This document shows, piece by piece, positions 9,207 to 16,412 of a stretch of DNA of 64,000 nucleotides. The position numbers and the translations under genes were made by a program. The notes under the pieces were generated by a model. It had not been told where the DNA came from. It saw only the letters and a program-made list of their open reading frames with translations, and did no database searches. This DNA is from CAYSFW01 sp050329935. Lineage in GTDB: Bacteria; Pseudomonadota; Gammaproteobacteria; UWMA-0217. The stretch is taken from contig JBHJOI010000015.1 in the NCBI GenBank assembly GCA_050329935.1, positions 1 through 64,000 of the forward strand, written 5' to 3'. How positions within the stretch are numbered: position 1 is the first letter of the stretch; each line of letters opens with the position of its first letter.

Positions 9207-9811
9207 CGCGACCAAGAAAGCGTGCGCTGGGCCGGCGTCAGTCGGGCGCCCATCTGCTGGGTCGGCGTTACCAGTTGAACATCGAGGCGCTCGAACCTTG
9301 GAAAGGCATCGAATAAATCGATCTTCACGTCGACCAGGCGCTCGGGCGCGGCACATTCGAACTCGATTTCGGCAACCAGCTCCGCGTGATCGTGAGCGTG
9401 ATCGTGGTCATGCTTGTGGTCATGCTTGTGGTCGTGCTTGTGGTCGTGCGTATGTTTTTGCACAGGACCAGACCCGTCCCGCGCCGGCTCCAACAACGCC
9501 GTATCGAGCACCGCCGAACTCAGTCTGACCGATTTCAGCACGCACCGCGCCTCAGTGGTTGGCACAAACACCTGTTCCGCGCCGTGCAGTCGTTTCGCCA
9601 TGAGCCGCGCCCTGTCCCTTTCCTGGTCATTGCGCGGTGCCCGCTCAAAACCCAGCACGTTGTCCAGCGGCGACTCCAACCGCAAGCTGAGCGCATTGCC
9701 CTCGACCCCAACGTCGAGGCGGGCAGCGCCATGTTCGTGGACCTCGCCAGCGACCGCAGCAGTCAACGGAAACAGCATTAACACAAGTGAAATCAATTTC
9801 TTACGGCGCAT
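9203..9811 (-). CDS. DUF2796 His-rich periplasmic protein, ZrgA-like zinc binder
   Basis: About 202 aa with a signal peptide (MRRKKLISLVLMLFPLTAAVAG). The mature N-terminus is EVHEHGAARLDVGVEGNAL, the DUF2796 signature. Midway comes a metal-binding stretch of alternating His/Asp/Lys (HDHKHDHKHDHKHDH and neighbours), followed by a conserved barrel-like C-terminal half. Vibrio cholerae ZrgA, of the zinc-regulated zrg operon, belongs to this family. The likely role is periplasmic zinc capture for the ABC system encoded next. ATG 9811 has GGAGG upstream; an in-frame TTG at 9829 is unlikely. Confidence 0.85.
   Translation of the reverse strand: MRRKKLISLVLMLFPLTAAVAGEVHEHGAARLDVGVEGNALSLRLESPLDNVLGFERAPRNDQERDRARLMAKRLHGAEQVFVPTTEARCVLKSVRLSSAVLDTALLEPARDGSGPVQKHTHDHKHDHKHDHKHDHDHAHDHAELVAEIEFECAAPERLVDVKIDLFDAFPRFERLDVQLVTPTQQMGARLTPAQRTLSWSR
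9404..9451. repeat. 12-bp tandem repeat encoding the His-rich linker
   Basis: Four near-identical copies of GTGGTCATGCTT (third and fourth with single-base changes) on the plus strand. They encode the HDHK/HDHD metal-binding tract of the DUF2796 protein on the minus strand. Copy number can change by slippage without breaking the frame. Confidence 0.9.
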
Positions 9812-9906
9812 ATTAAGTTCTTCCTCCAAGGGCCATTCTATGCCGAACTTCAGTCTGGCGAAATCGCGGACGCCACGCCGGTCGACCCGCGAGGCGTAGC
9901 GATGGC

Positions 9907-11133
9907 TTAACCATCAGCCTCGATCTCGCCGCGCGTCCAGGGCGGAAATGGATCCGCAAGCCGCTTCCAGGCATCCACGCCCAAGGCAAGCTCAGCGTCA
10001 GTCAGCAGGCAACCCTCCAGCCGCGCCTTGATCACCTCCGGCTCCAGGAATTGACCAATGAATACGATCTCTTGTCGGCGGTCACCATACTCACCGTAAA
10101 ACTCGGATTCGATATTGGCCAGGTACTCAGGATCGTTCGGCCAGCGCGCCCGCGGCACGGCAGCCCACCAGTAACCGGCCGGGCCGTGCCGAACCAGACC
10201 TCCGGCCTGCGACCACTGCCCGGCGAAATCGTGTCGCGACGCCAACCAGAAGTAGCCTTTTGACCGCAACACGTTTCCAGGCCACTCCATTTGCATCGCG
10301 TCATAAAACCGCTTCGGATGCAGGGGGCGGCGCGCGCGAAAGACATAGCTCGAAATACCGTAGGCCTCGGTTTCCGGAACATGCGCGCCACGCAGCTCCT
10401 GAAGCCAACCCGGTGCTTGCGCGGCCTGCTCAAAGTCAAACAGACCGGTGCCGAGCACCGTCTCAAGCGCGACGCTGCCAAAGGTCGCCGGCACGATTCT
10501 GGCCGTACGGTTGAGCTGACGCAACGCATGCTGCAAGCGCTCGCGCTCCGCGCCACTGACCCTATCGATCTTGTTCAACAAAATCACGTCGGCGAACTCG
10601 ACCTGATCGAGCAACAAATCGGCCACCGTACGTTGGTCCTCATCGCCAAGCGCTTCGCCACGCGCTTGCAAATCATCCGCCGTGTCGAGGTCGTCTGGGA
10701 AATTCACCGCGTCGACGACCGTGACCATCGTGTCCAAGCGCGCCACGTCGGATAGCGAACGTCCCTGATCGTCGGCGAAGGTGAAGGTTTCAGCGACCGG
10801 GAGTGGCTCCGAGATCCCTGTCGATTCGATGACCAGGTAGTCAAACCGCCCGTCACGCGCCAGCTTCCCGACCTCGAGCAAAAGATCCTCACGCAGGGTG
10901 CAACAGATGCAGCCGTTGCTCATCTCGACCAGACGCTCCTCGCCCCGGCGCAACTCCACGCCATCACGAATCAATTGAGCGTCGATATTGACCTCGCTCA
11001 TGTCGTTGACGATAACCGCGACGCGCCTGCCTTCGCGATTGTTCAAGATGTGGTTCAGTAGGCTCGTCTTACCGGCACCCAGAAACCCGGACAGAACGGT
11101 GACGGGCAAACGTGAGTCAATGGTTGCGTTCAT
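9907..11133 (-). CDS. COG0523 (CobW/ZigA-like) metallochaperone GTPase, intact
   Basis: 408 aa. Walker A SGFLGAGKTSLLN (residues 15-27), the metal-binding CxCC motif GCICC (74-78), GTPase guanine motif NKID (about 190) and a CobW_C domain with WPGNVLRSKGYFWLASR. COG0523 proteins deliver or insert metals; members in zinc-regulated operons (ZigA, YciC/ZagA, ZNG1) are low-zinc chaperones. The gene follows DUF1826 after 30 bp and precedes the DUF2796 gene. All catalytic motifs are present, unlike its paralogue at 11838-12935. Confidence 0.92.
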   Translation of the reverse strand: MNATIDSRLPVTVLSGFLGAGKTSLLNHILNNREGRRVAVIVNDMSEVNIDAQLIRDGVELRRGEERLVEMSNGCICCTLREDLLLEVGKLARDGRFDYLVIESTGISEPLPVAETFTFADDQGRSLSDVARLDTMVTVVDAVNFPDDLDTADDLQARGEALGDEDQRTVADLLLDQVEFADVILLNKIDRVSGAERERLQHALRQLNRTARIVPATFGSVALETVLGTGLFDFEQAAQAPGWLQELRGAHVPETEAYGISSYVFRARRPLHPKRFYDAMQMEWPGNVLRSKGYFWLASRHDFAGQWSQAGGLVRHGPAGYWWAAVPRARWPNDPEYLANIESEFYGEYGDRRQEIVFIGQFLEPEVIKARLEGCLLTDAELALGVDAWKRLADPFPPWTRGEIEADG

Positions 11134-11163
11134 CGATTGCTCCCCTGGATTGATGAAGGCTGA

Positions 11164-11841
11164 TCAGTCATCCCAAATCGCATCCAGCGCGAGCACTACG
11201 CGAGGCGCGGCTTCGATCGGCACCGCCGGCGAACGATGAATCGCGCCGCGACCCGCGTTGCCCTGCCACGCGGAACCCTTTAGCAACGCCACTGCGAAAG
11301 TCGGCGCGCGCTCGATGCCGGCGGGATCCCGGATCAAACCGGATTCCGCGTCGTCCTTGCCATGACCGGCGAGACCGAGCCAGCGTCGATCTGCGCAACG
11401 CTCGTCGAGCCACTCCGTCCCCGGTCCTCGGTAGGTACAAAGGAGCCGGATGCCCACGCGGTCGACGTGAAAACGCGGACACATGGCCCGCTCCAGCACC
11501 TCGAGCCGGACGCCGACGCCCGGGCAACCCAACAACGTTGTGAATAGTTCGATCAAGGCGGCCGCGTCGCGTCGCAGGTCGGCATATCCGGGCGCTTCCG
11601 GCAACCCCGCGAACCCCGGTAATGTACCGGCCGCGATCACTTGGCGCTCCGTACCCCGCAACCTTCCCGGCGCGCTGGCCCGATCAAGGTAGTCCGCGAT
11701 GGCGCCGAGCGGCTCCCGAGGCAGCCAGCAGACCTGAACCTCGGGTTCGAAAATCGCCGTCAAGTCGGATATTTGGCTCGCTTCGACGACGCTGGCGGCG
11801 TTGATCTCGCTCGCAACGAACACGTGATCGGCAGACGTCAT
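11164..11841 (-). CDS. DUF1826 protein linked to COG0523 GTPases
   Basis: 225 aa, soluble, with no signal peptide. The conserved core is CPRFHVDRVGIRLLCTYRGP followed by GTEWL; the HxD pair could be a metal site, as in cupin or 2-oxoglutarate oxygenase folds, but that is inference. The end AIHRSPAVP...RVVLALDAIW is also family-typical. DUF1826 genes recur beside COG0523 GTPases in zinc-responsive operons; the biochemical function is unknown. Its ATG overlaps the stop of the upstream GTPase (ATGA). Confidence 0.8.
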   Translation of the reverse strand: MTSADHVFVASEINAASVVEASQISDLTAIFEPEVQVCWLPREPLGAIADYLDRASAPGRLRGTERQVIAAGTLPGFAGLPEAPGYADLRRDAAALIELFTTLLGCPGVGVRLEVLERAMCPRFHVDRVGIRLLCTYRGPGTEWLDERCADRRWLGLAGHGKDDAESGLIRDPAGIERAPTFAVALLKGSAWQGNAGRGAIHRSPAVPIEAAPRVVLALDAIWDD

Positions 11842-12935
11842 GAGTCGGACTCCTTAATGACCACGGTTTGGCCAGATGTTGGGACGCCCGGATTCGACCG
11901 AGCCGCGAGCGCGAACTCGCCTAGCAGCCCGGCAACGAAATCGGCGTCAAGATCAGCGGTGATGAAGACGAAATGACTGGCGCGGTCCGTGTCAGGCCAC
12001 GCTTCGAGCGTCTGCGGCGGATGCAGGATGTGTTGCACGGCATGCAGAATGACCGGTTGCGACTGCCCCACCACATTGACAATGGCCTTCATTCGCAACA
12101 GACGCGCGCCGGCGAATTCGATCAAGCTTGCCACGGCGTCCGCGATGCCCGACCAGTCCATCGGTTGCTCGATACTGAAGCTGAACCCTCGGATCCGTTG
12201 GTCGTGGGGCGTCGCGGCGGCTTCCGGCCGACGGCTCAATCCGGTCAACTTGGGCGCGATCGGTTCAAAGCACGACACGCCAAGCCAGTCGGATATCCGG
12301 CCGTGACGCGCATCGGGGCGAAAGACGCCAAGATCAAGTACCTGTTCCGGCGCGATCTCGCCATGCGGCACCTCGAGTATCGGCGCGGTCGGATTCAGCC
12401 GCGATAGTCGATGCCTCACCGCGAGCGCGGCCTCCGGGCCGGCCAGATCGACTTTCGTCAGCAACAACCGATCCGCCACCGCGACTTGACGTACCGCTTC
12501 GAAATGGCTATCGAGTTGCTGCTCCGCGAGCACCGCGTCAACCGTTGTGATCACCGCGTCCAGCGCGTAGCGCCTGGCCACCCATCGGTCGCGCAACAGC
12601 GTTTCAACGATGGGCGCCGGCTCGGCAATACCCGTCGTCACGATCACCACGCGCTTGAACGCCGGCAAGGTGCCATCGCCACGTCCCAGCCAAAGGTTCC
12701 TCAACGTAGGACCCAGGGAGCCCTGCACCTGGCAACAGACGCATCCACCCGACAACAGCGCCAGCGGGGCGTCGAATTCGCGCAAAATACGATGATCGAG
12801 CGCGACTTGGCCGAATTCGTTCATCACCACGGCCGTTAACGGCACCTGTCGGACCAGTCGGCTCAGCAAGGTCGTATTGCCGCTGCCGAGAAATCCCGTC
12901 AGTAGGGTAATGGGAATCGCGGAACTCGAACTCAT
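11838..12935 (-). CDS. COG0523 GTPase paralogue with altered Walker A (Lys to Asn)
   Basis: 365 aa, first gene of the metal operon. The Walker A region reads GFLGSGNTTLLSR (residues 14-26): the invariant P-loop Lys is Asn20 (codon AAT). The metal motif GCVCC (64-68) is intact, the guanine-specificity motif is TKVD, and a CobW_C domain with FSFSIEQPMDWSGIAD ends the protein. The family normally hydrolyses GTP for metal transfer, and loss of the P-loop Lys should cripple this. It could bind metal without turnover, work as a heterodimer with the intact paralogue two genes downstream, or reflect a base error. Confidence 0.88.
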   Translation of the reverse strand: MSSSSAIPITLLTGFLGSGNTTLLSRLVRQVPLTAVVMNEFGQVALDHRILREFDAPLALLSGGCVCCQVQGSLGPTLRNLWLGRGDGTLPAFKRVVIVTTGIAEPAPIVETLLRDRWVARRYALDAVITTVDAVLAEQQLDSHFEAVRQVAVADRLLLTKVDLAGPEAALAVRHRLSRLNPTAPILEVPHGEIAPEQVLDLGVFRPDARHGRISDWLGVSCFEPIAPKLTGLSRRPEAAATPHDQRIRGFSFSIEQPMDWSGIADAVASLIEFAGARLLRMKAIVNVVGQSQPVILHAVQHILHPPQTLEAWPDTDRASHFVFITADLDADFVAGLLGEFALAARSNPGVPTSGQTVVIKESDS

Positions 12936-12948
12936 TGCGTCTCAATTC

Positions 12949-12965
12949 ATGCAACTGCGTTGCAT
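12949..12965. promoter_or_regulatory. Candidate Zur operator, site 1
   Basis: Perfect palindrome ATGCAAC-TGC-GTTGCAT (7-bp arms), 14 bp before the start codon of the metal operon and so likely overlapping its transcription start. A second, near-identical palindrome lies 40 bp away centre to centre, about four helical turns, and the adjacent gene encodes a Fur/Zur-family repressor. Confidence 0.65.
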
Positions 12966-12989
12966 ATCATCGACGCTCGAGAAACGACT

Positions 12990-13004
12990 TGCAACCTAGT
13001 TGCA
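12990..13004. promoter_or_regulatory. Candidate Zur operator, site 2
   Basis: Perfect palindrome TGCAAC-CTA-GTTGCA (6-bp arms), sharing both half-sites with site 1 at 12949-12965. It lies between the zur-like stop codon and the metal operon, where the -35 region would be. Confidence 0.62.
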
Positions 13005-13072
13005 TCGGAATTTTCATTCGACTGCCCAGGCGCCAGAGTCCCCACGGACAAAGCCCCGCCGCGGCGCGCTCC

Positions 13073-13519
13073 TCAATCGCGACCAGCCAGGTTCTTACAC
13101 GCGGCGCATACGCCGAACAAGGTGAGTTCGGAACGACTCAAGGTATACCCCGGCGGTAACCCCACCGCCACCGCCGGCCGCAAGTCTTCCAGACAATAGA
13201 CGCGCGCGCAGCGTTCACAATGAAAATGCGCATGCCCTTTCGAATGCTCCGACACCGCATTGAAGCGCCAGACCCGATCGTGTCCTTCCACGCGGTGGGC
13301 ATGACCGCGCGCGACTAGCCACTCAAGCACCCGATACAGCGTGACCCGATCAAGTGCGAGTCCATGCCCAAGCACCGCTGCAACGATCTCGGCGTGGGTC
13401 AGCGCGCGCGGCGCGGCCAACAACACCTCCAGGACCACGATCCGGGTGCGCGTGACACGCTCGCCGCTCGCCTTTAGCAAGTCACTGGCGGAAGCCTCGA
13501 TGGTGAATTCGGACGACAT
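13073..13519 (-). CDS. zur: Fur-family transcriptional regulator, probably Zur
   Basis: About 148 aa from ATG 13519 (MSSEFTIEAS). Winged-helix domain with RVTRTRIVVLEVLLAA and DRVTLYRVLEWLVARG, then a metal-binding dimerisation domain with HFHCERCARVYCLEDL and the C-terminal VCAACKNL; the paired Cys motifs are the structural zinc site. Context (COG0523 GTPases, DUF2796) makes zinc the most likely co-repressor, as in Zur. An in-frame start 60 bp upstream is possible but adds a non-family extension. It lies on the same strand as the metal operon, with the two palindromes between them. Fur itself is an alternative, but Fur normally sits elsewhere and has more His residues. Confidence 0.85.
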   Translation of the reverse strand: MSSEFTIEASASDLLKASGERVTRTRIVVLEVLLAAPRALTHAEIVAAVLGHGLALDRVTLYRVLEWLVARGHAHRVEGHDRVWRFNAVSEHSKGHAHFHCERCARVYCLEDLRPAVAVGLPPGYTLSRSELTLFGVCAACKNLAGRD

Positions 13520-13590
13520 GCGCAACAGTGTAGCATCCGATAACCGCGATCGTACCGCGCAAACAAGAATCACTTGCATTTAAATCAATC

Positions 13591-13609
13591 GCGAATTATT
13601 CTTATTCGC
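13591..13609. promoter_or_regulatory. Fur-box-like palindrome before the DUF2325-hemP unit
   Basis: AT-rich inverted repeat GCGAAT-N7-ATTCGC, reading GCGAATTATTCTTATTCGC, 80 bp before the first plus-strand gene of a unit that ends with hemP. Its GAATAAGAATAATTC core resembles the repeated hexamers of a Fur box, and hemP genes are classically Fur-controlled. The exact regulator is inferred. Confidence 0.5.
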
Positions 13610-13688
13610 ATGACCAGCCAGGGTCGCCATTCCGGACGCACCTCAGCCAGCCAGCCCGATGACTTAAGTTGACCCAACCGAGGTTTTC

Positions 13689-13958
13689 ATGGCCAATCCA
13701 GTGCACTCTCAATCGCCGTTGCTGGTTGCCGCGCTGCAACATCTGACCCTGTTTCTGCGCTCGCGGCGCGCCTTCTCGGCCTATCTCGCGATGGCGATGC
13801 TGGATCGTCTCTCGCACGATCCCGGTGCGAGCGAAGAGACGCGGGCCGCCGGTCGCAGTCTCGCCGATCGAATCGACACCCTGTGCCGCACGCTCGATAG
13901 CGAACCAGGATCGTCTCGCAACGCGCTGCCGTGGGGGGCACGTCATGTGTCGCATTGA
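13689..13958 (+). CDS. Small helical protein of unknown function in the hemP unit
   Basis: 89 aa, unrecognised. The sequence is mostly alpha-helical (LLVAALQHLTLFLRSRRAF, AYLAMAMLDRLSHD) with no signal peptide and no clear membrane segment. The last 14 bp overlap the start of the DUF2325 gene, which indicates translational coupling. Placed first behind the Fur-box-like site, it is a candidate iron-responsive protein; nothing more can be said from sequence. Confidence 0.6.
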   Translation: MANPVHSQSPLLVAALQHLTLFLRSRRAFSAYLAMAMLDRLSHDPGASEETRAAGRSLADRIDTLCRTLDSEPGSSRNALPWGARHVSH

Positions 13959-15243
13959 ACCTGCGTTCGTCCCGTTCGTCGTTAGCGCGGGTCCCATTGC
14001 CGTTGACGACGCGGAGCTGCCCGAGCGAGTCGCCACGCCCCAACAAGCTCCGCGCGCCCTCAAGCTGTGGGACCTTGAGCACAAGTTTCATTGCCCGGTG
14101 ATTGGCACTTGCCTGAGTTTCGACGAACTGAAAAAGATCGCGCGCAAAGCCGGCTACGGTGGCCGCCAGTTTGAGGAATACGATCTGCACGTGGAAGCCG
14201 TGGGCATCGCGGAGTCACGCAACGCAATTTCCAAGGCAATGCAAAAGTTGCTCGACCAGAAATACGCGCGCTGGCTCAACCGCTTCGCCGAAGCGCGAAC
14301 ACCAGAACGTTTGTTGGAACTGTGGCGCGAACACCGCGATCGCGGCGAAGTGGCCGGGGCACTATGGGCGATCATGACGCACCGCGCGGCCGACCCGGAT
14401 ACCCGACACCTCGCCTACCGTGACGTCCACATGTTGTCGCATCAGGTCGGCGCCGGCATTGCCGCCGACGTACGCCGGCGCGGCGATCTCGAGCGCGAAA
14501 ACGCCGCGCTGCGCCAGGAAGCGGTACGCACGGCACGGCAGTATGCCGATACCCTGGCCGAGCGCGACGCACAGATCCGCGAGCAGCAACAAGAACTCAA
14601 GACAACTCGTCGCGCGCTGGTCGAACTGGAACGGCTACGAAGCACGCTCGCCGCGCTCGAATCCGGCGCCGCGTTGCGCGAACTCCGGACCCAGGTTGCC
14701 GAGCAGGCAGAAGCGCTCGCCAAACTGCAACTCGAAGCTCAACGCGTCGCACGACTGGAGGATGCGCATCAAGCGCTGCTGGAGGCGCATGCCTCGGTTC
14801 AACAGCAAGCCGAGACCTTGCGCGAGGAACGCGACGCGCTGGAACGGCTCATGACGCCCGCCTCGCCATGCTCGACCTGCGACCATTCCGAGCTGTGTTC
14901 GGACATCGACCTCGCGGGACGTAGCGTGCTCTGTGTGGGCGGTCGGACGGCCGTGTTCGCGCAGTATCGTGAAGTCGTCGAACGATTTGGCGGGCGCTTC
15001 ATGCTGCACGACGGCGGTCGCGAGGAAAACCTGGCGCGCCTGCCGGAGCTGTTGAACGCCGCCGACGCGGTCATTTGCGCCGCCGATTGTGTGAGCCACA
15101 ACGCCTACTATCGCCTGAAACGCCATTGCAAGCAGAGCCAAAAGCCCTGCGTGATGCTCAAGCACTCGGGTCTCGCGGGATTCGCGGCCGGCGTCGCACG
15201 CCTCGCGATGGGACGGGCGGAAATTGGTGCGCGCGGTAACTGA
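13945..15243 (+). CDS. DUF2325 domain protein with long coiled coil
   Basis: 432 aa from ATG 13945. The N-terminal third is a conserved module (FHCPVIGTCLSFDELKKI, then a helical segment). Residues about 175-310 form a Glu/Arg/Gln-rich coiled coil. The C-terminus is DUF2325: a CSTCDHSELC Cys cluster, SVLCVGGRTAVFAQYR, FMLHDGGREEN, CAADCVSHNAYYRLKRHCK. These Cys/His motifs suggest metal or nucleotide binding, but the family has no established function. The gene overlaps the 89-aa gene and is followed 145 bp later by hemP, an arrangement that suggests iron-regulated expression. Confidence 0.78.
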   Translation: MCRIEPAFVPFVVSAGPIAVDDAELPERVATPQQAPRALKLWDLEHKFHCPVIGTCLSFDELKKIARKAGYGGRQFEEYDLHVEAVGIAESRNAISKAMQKLLDQKYARWLNRFAEARTPERLLELWREHRDRGEVAGALWAIMTHRAADPDTRHLAYRDVHMLSHQVGAGIAADVRRRGDLERENAALRQEAVRTARQYADTLAERDAQIREQQQELKTTRRALVELERLRSTLAALESGAALRELRTQVAEQAEALAKLQLEAQRVARLEDAHQALLEAHASVQQQAETLREERDALERLMTPASPCSTCDHSELCSDIDLAGRSVLCVGGRTAVFAQYREVVERFGGRFMLHDGGREENLARLPELLNAADAVICAADCVSHNAYYRLKRHCKQSQKPCVMLKHSGLAGFAAGVARLAMGRAEIGARGN

Positions 15244-15388
15244 TACGCGTGCCCCCGCCCAACCACTCGATCCTGCCGATACGCCGTCAAGGCGCGCGGC
15301 ACGCACGCGTCAACTGCCCGGCGCCTCGCCACGGTGCCGAGCCGGTGCTGTCTAGCCTGCAAAATAAACCCGAAGATTTCCAAGGCAG

Positions 15389-15604
15389 ATGAAATCGCAT
15401 TCCGACAACAGCGCGAACGGCGCGGAGTTCCACGCCGAAGCTCCGGATCACGCGATCCAAACCGACCTGGATGCGCTCGCGCACGCTCGCGTCTATTCCA
15501 CCGCGGAACTCTTCGGCGCCGATGCCGAAATCGTGATCGACCATCAAGGGCAAACCTACCGTCTACGCATCACGCGCCAGAACAAATTGATTCTGACCAA
15601 ATAA
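15389..15604 (+). CDS. hemP: Hemin uptake protein HemP
   Basis: 71 aa. The C-terminal half is the HemP signature: VYSTAELFGADAEIVIDHQ and TYRLRITRQNKLILTK. HemP is a small Fur-controlled protein, normally encoded near haem receptors; in Burkholderia-type bacteria HemP/HmuP is needed for expression of haem uptake genes. Here no TonB receptor follows; it is the last gene of the DUF2325 unit and converges with a USP-like gene 11 bp away. Confidence 0.9.
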   Translation: MKSHSDNSANGAEFHAEAPDHAIQTDLDALAHARVYSTAELFGADAEIVIDHQGQTYRLRITRQNKLILTK

Positions 15605-15614
15605 CTCGGAACGC

Positions 15615-16412
15615 CTACTCCCCAAACACCAGCACCGGACAGCCGATTTCGCGCGCGATCGCGTCAAGCATCACGCTGCCGAGCGCACGCGGTGCGATGC
15701 AATACGAGGGCCGGATGCGCCACGCCGAGAGGGCGCCGCGCAGCTGACGCGGATCATCGCCAGGCCCAAGGCGATGACTGGGCACTCTCATGTCCCGCAA
15801 CCACGCCTCGCGCGCGTCGTTGTCCCCGCCCAACAGAAAGATCTCGATCTGGCCACGCCGTGCCAGTAAGCCGAGCAGCGCCTGCATCGGACCCGCCGGA
15901 CTGCCCGGACCCGCCCCCCACCAAAGCAGCCGCAGGCGCTTGTCGACTGGGCTCGCGGTCGGGCGAAAATGCCACTCGCGGGCCGGTCCCAGCACCATGA
16001 CGTCAAAAAGCTCCTCGGCGGTAGGGCTTGGCGCTGGGCCGCGGTGGATTACTTGCAAACTCCAGCGCACGTTCGCGGCCTTGGCGGATCGCGCCAAGTG
16101 CGTTTCGATATGGCGCGCCGCCGCGCGCAGGCTACGCAGCATGAGCTCGGCGCCATAGCCGCGATCGAGCGCCGAGGAGATGCCAATTTCGCGCGCGAAC
16201 GGCAGTCCGGCGACACGCAACAGGTCCATATTTTGTATCAAGCGTCCATGCAACTCGCCGCTTAACAACGCTGCGATTTCGACCGCGAGATCTAGCGCAC
16301 GCCAGTCCATCGCGCTGGCATCGAGCTCCAGCATGATTCGTAACGGCCGCGGCAAAGCTATCAGGCGCGCCGGACCGGCCAGTTCAAGCGTCGGACCCGG
16401 TGGCGTCGGCAT
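15615..16412 (-). CDS. Universal-stress-protein-like protein
   Basis: About 265 aa from ATG 16412 (MPTPPGPTLE); upstream in-frame codons would add a non-conserved tail inside the protease gene. It has a USP-type alpha/beta pattern: LRIMLELDASAMDWRALDLAVEIA at the start and IAREIGCPVLVFGE at the end, the latter typical of USP C-terminal strands. No ATP-binding G-2x-G-9x-G(S/T) motif is evident, so it may not bind nucleotide. It overlaps the 3' end of the Lon-like gene by about 29 bp and is probably co-translated with it. Confidence 0.55.
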   Translation of the reverse strand: MPTPPGPTLELAGPARLIALPRPLRIMLELDASAMDWRALDLAVEIAALLSGELHGRLIQNMDLLRVAGLPFAREIGISSALDRGYGAELMLRSLRAAARHIETHLARSAKAANVRWSLQVIHRGPAPSPTAEELFDVMVLGPAREWHFRPTASPVDKRLRLLWWGAGPGSPAGPMQALLGLLARRGQIEIFLLGGDNDAREAWLRDMRVPSHRLGPGDDPRQLRGALSAWRIRPSYCIAPRALGSVMLDAIAREIGCPVLVFGE

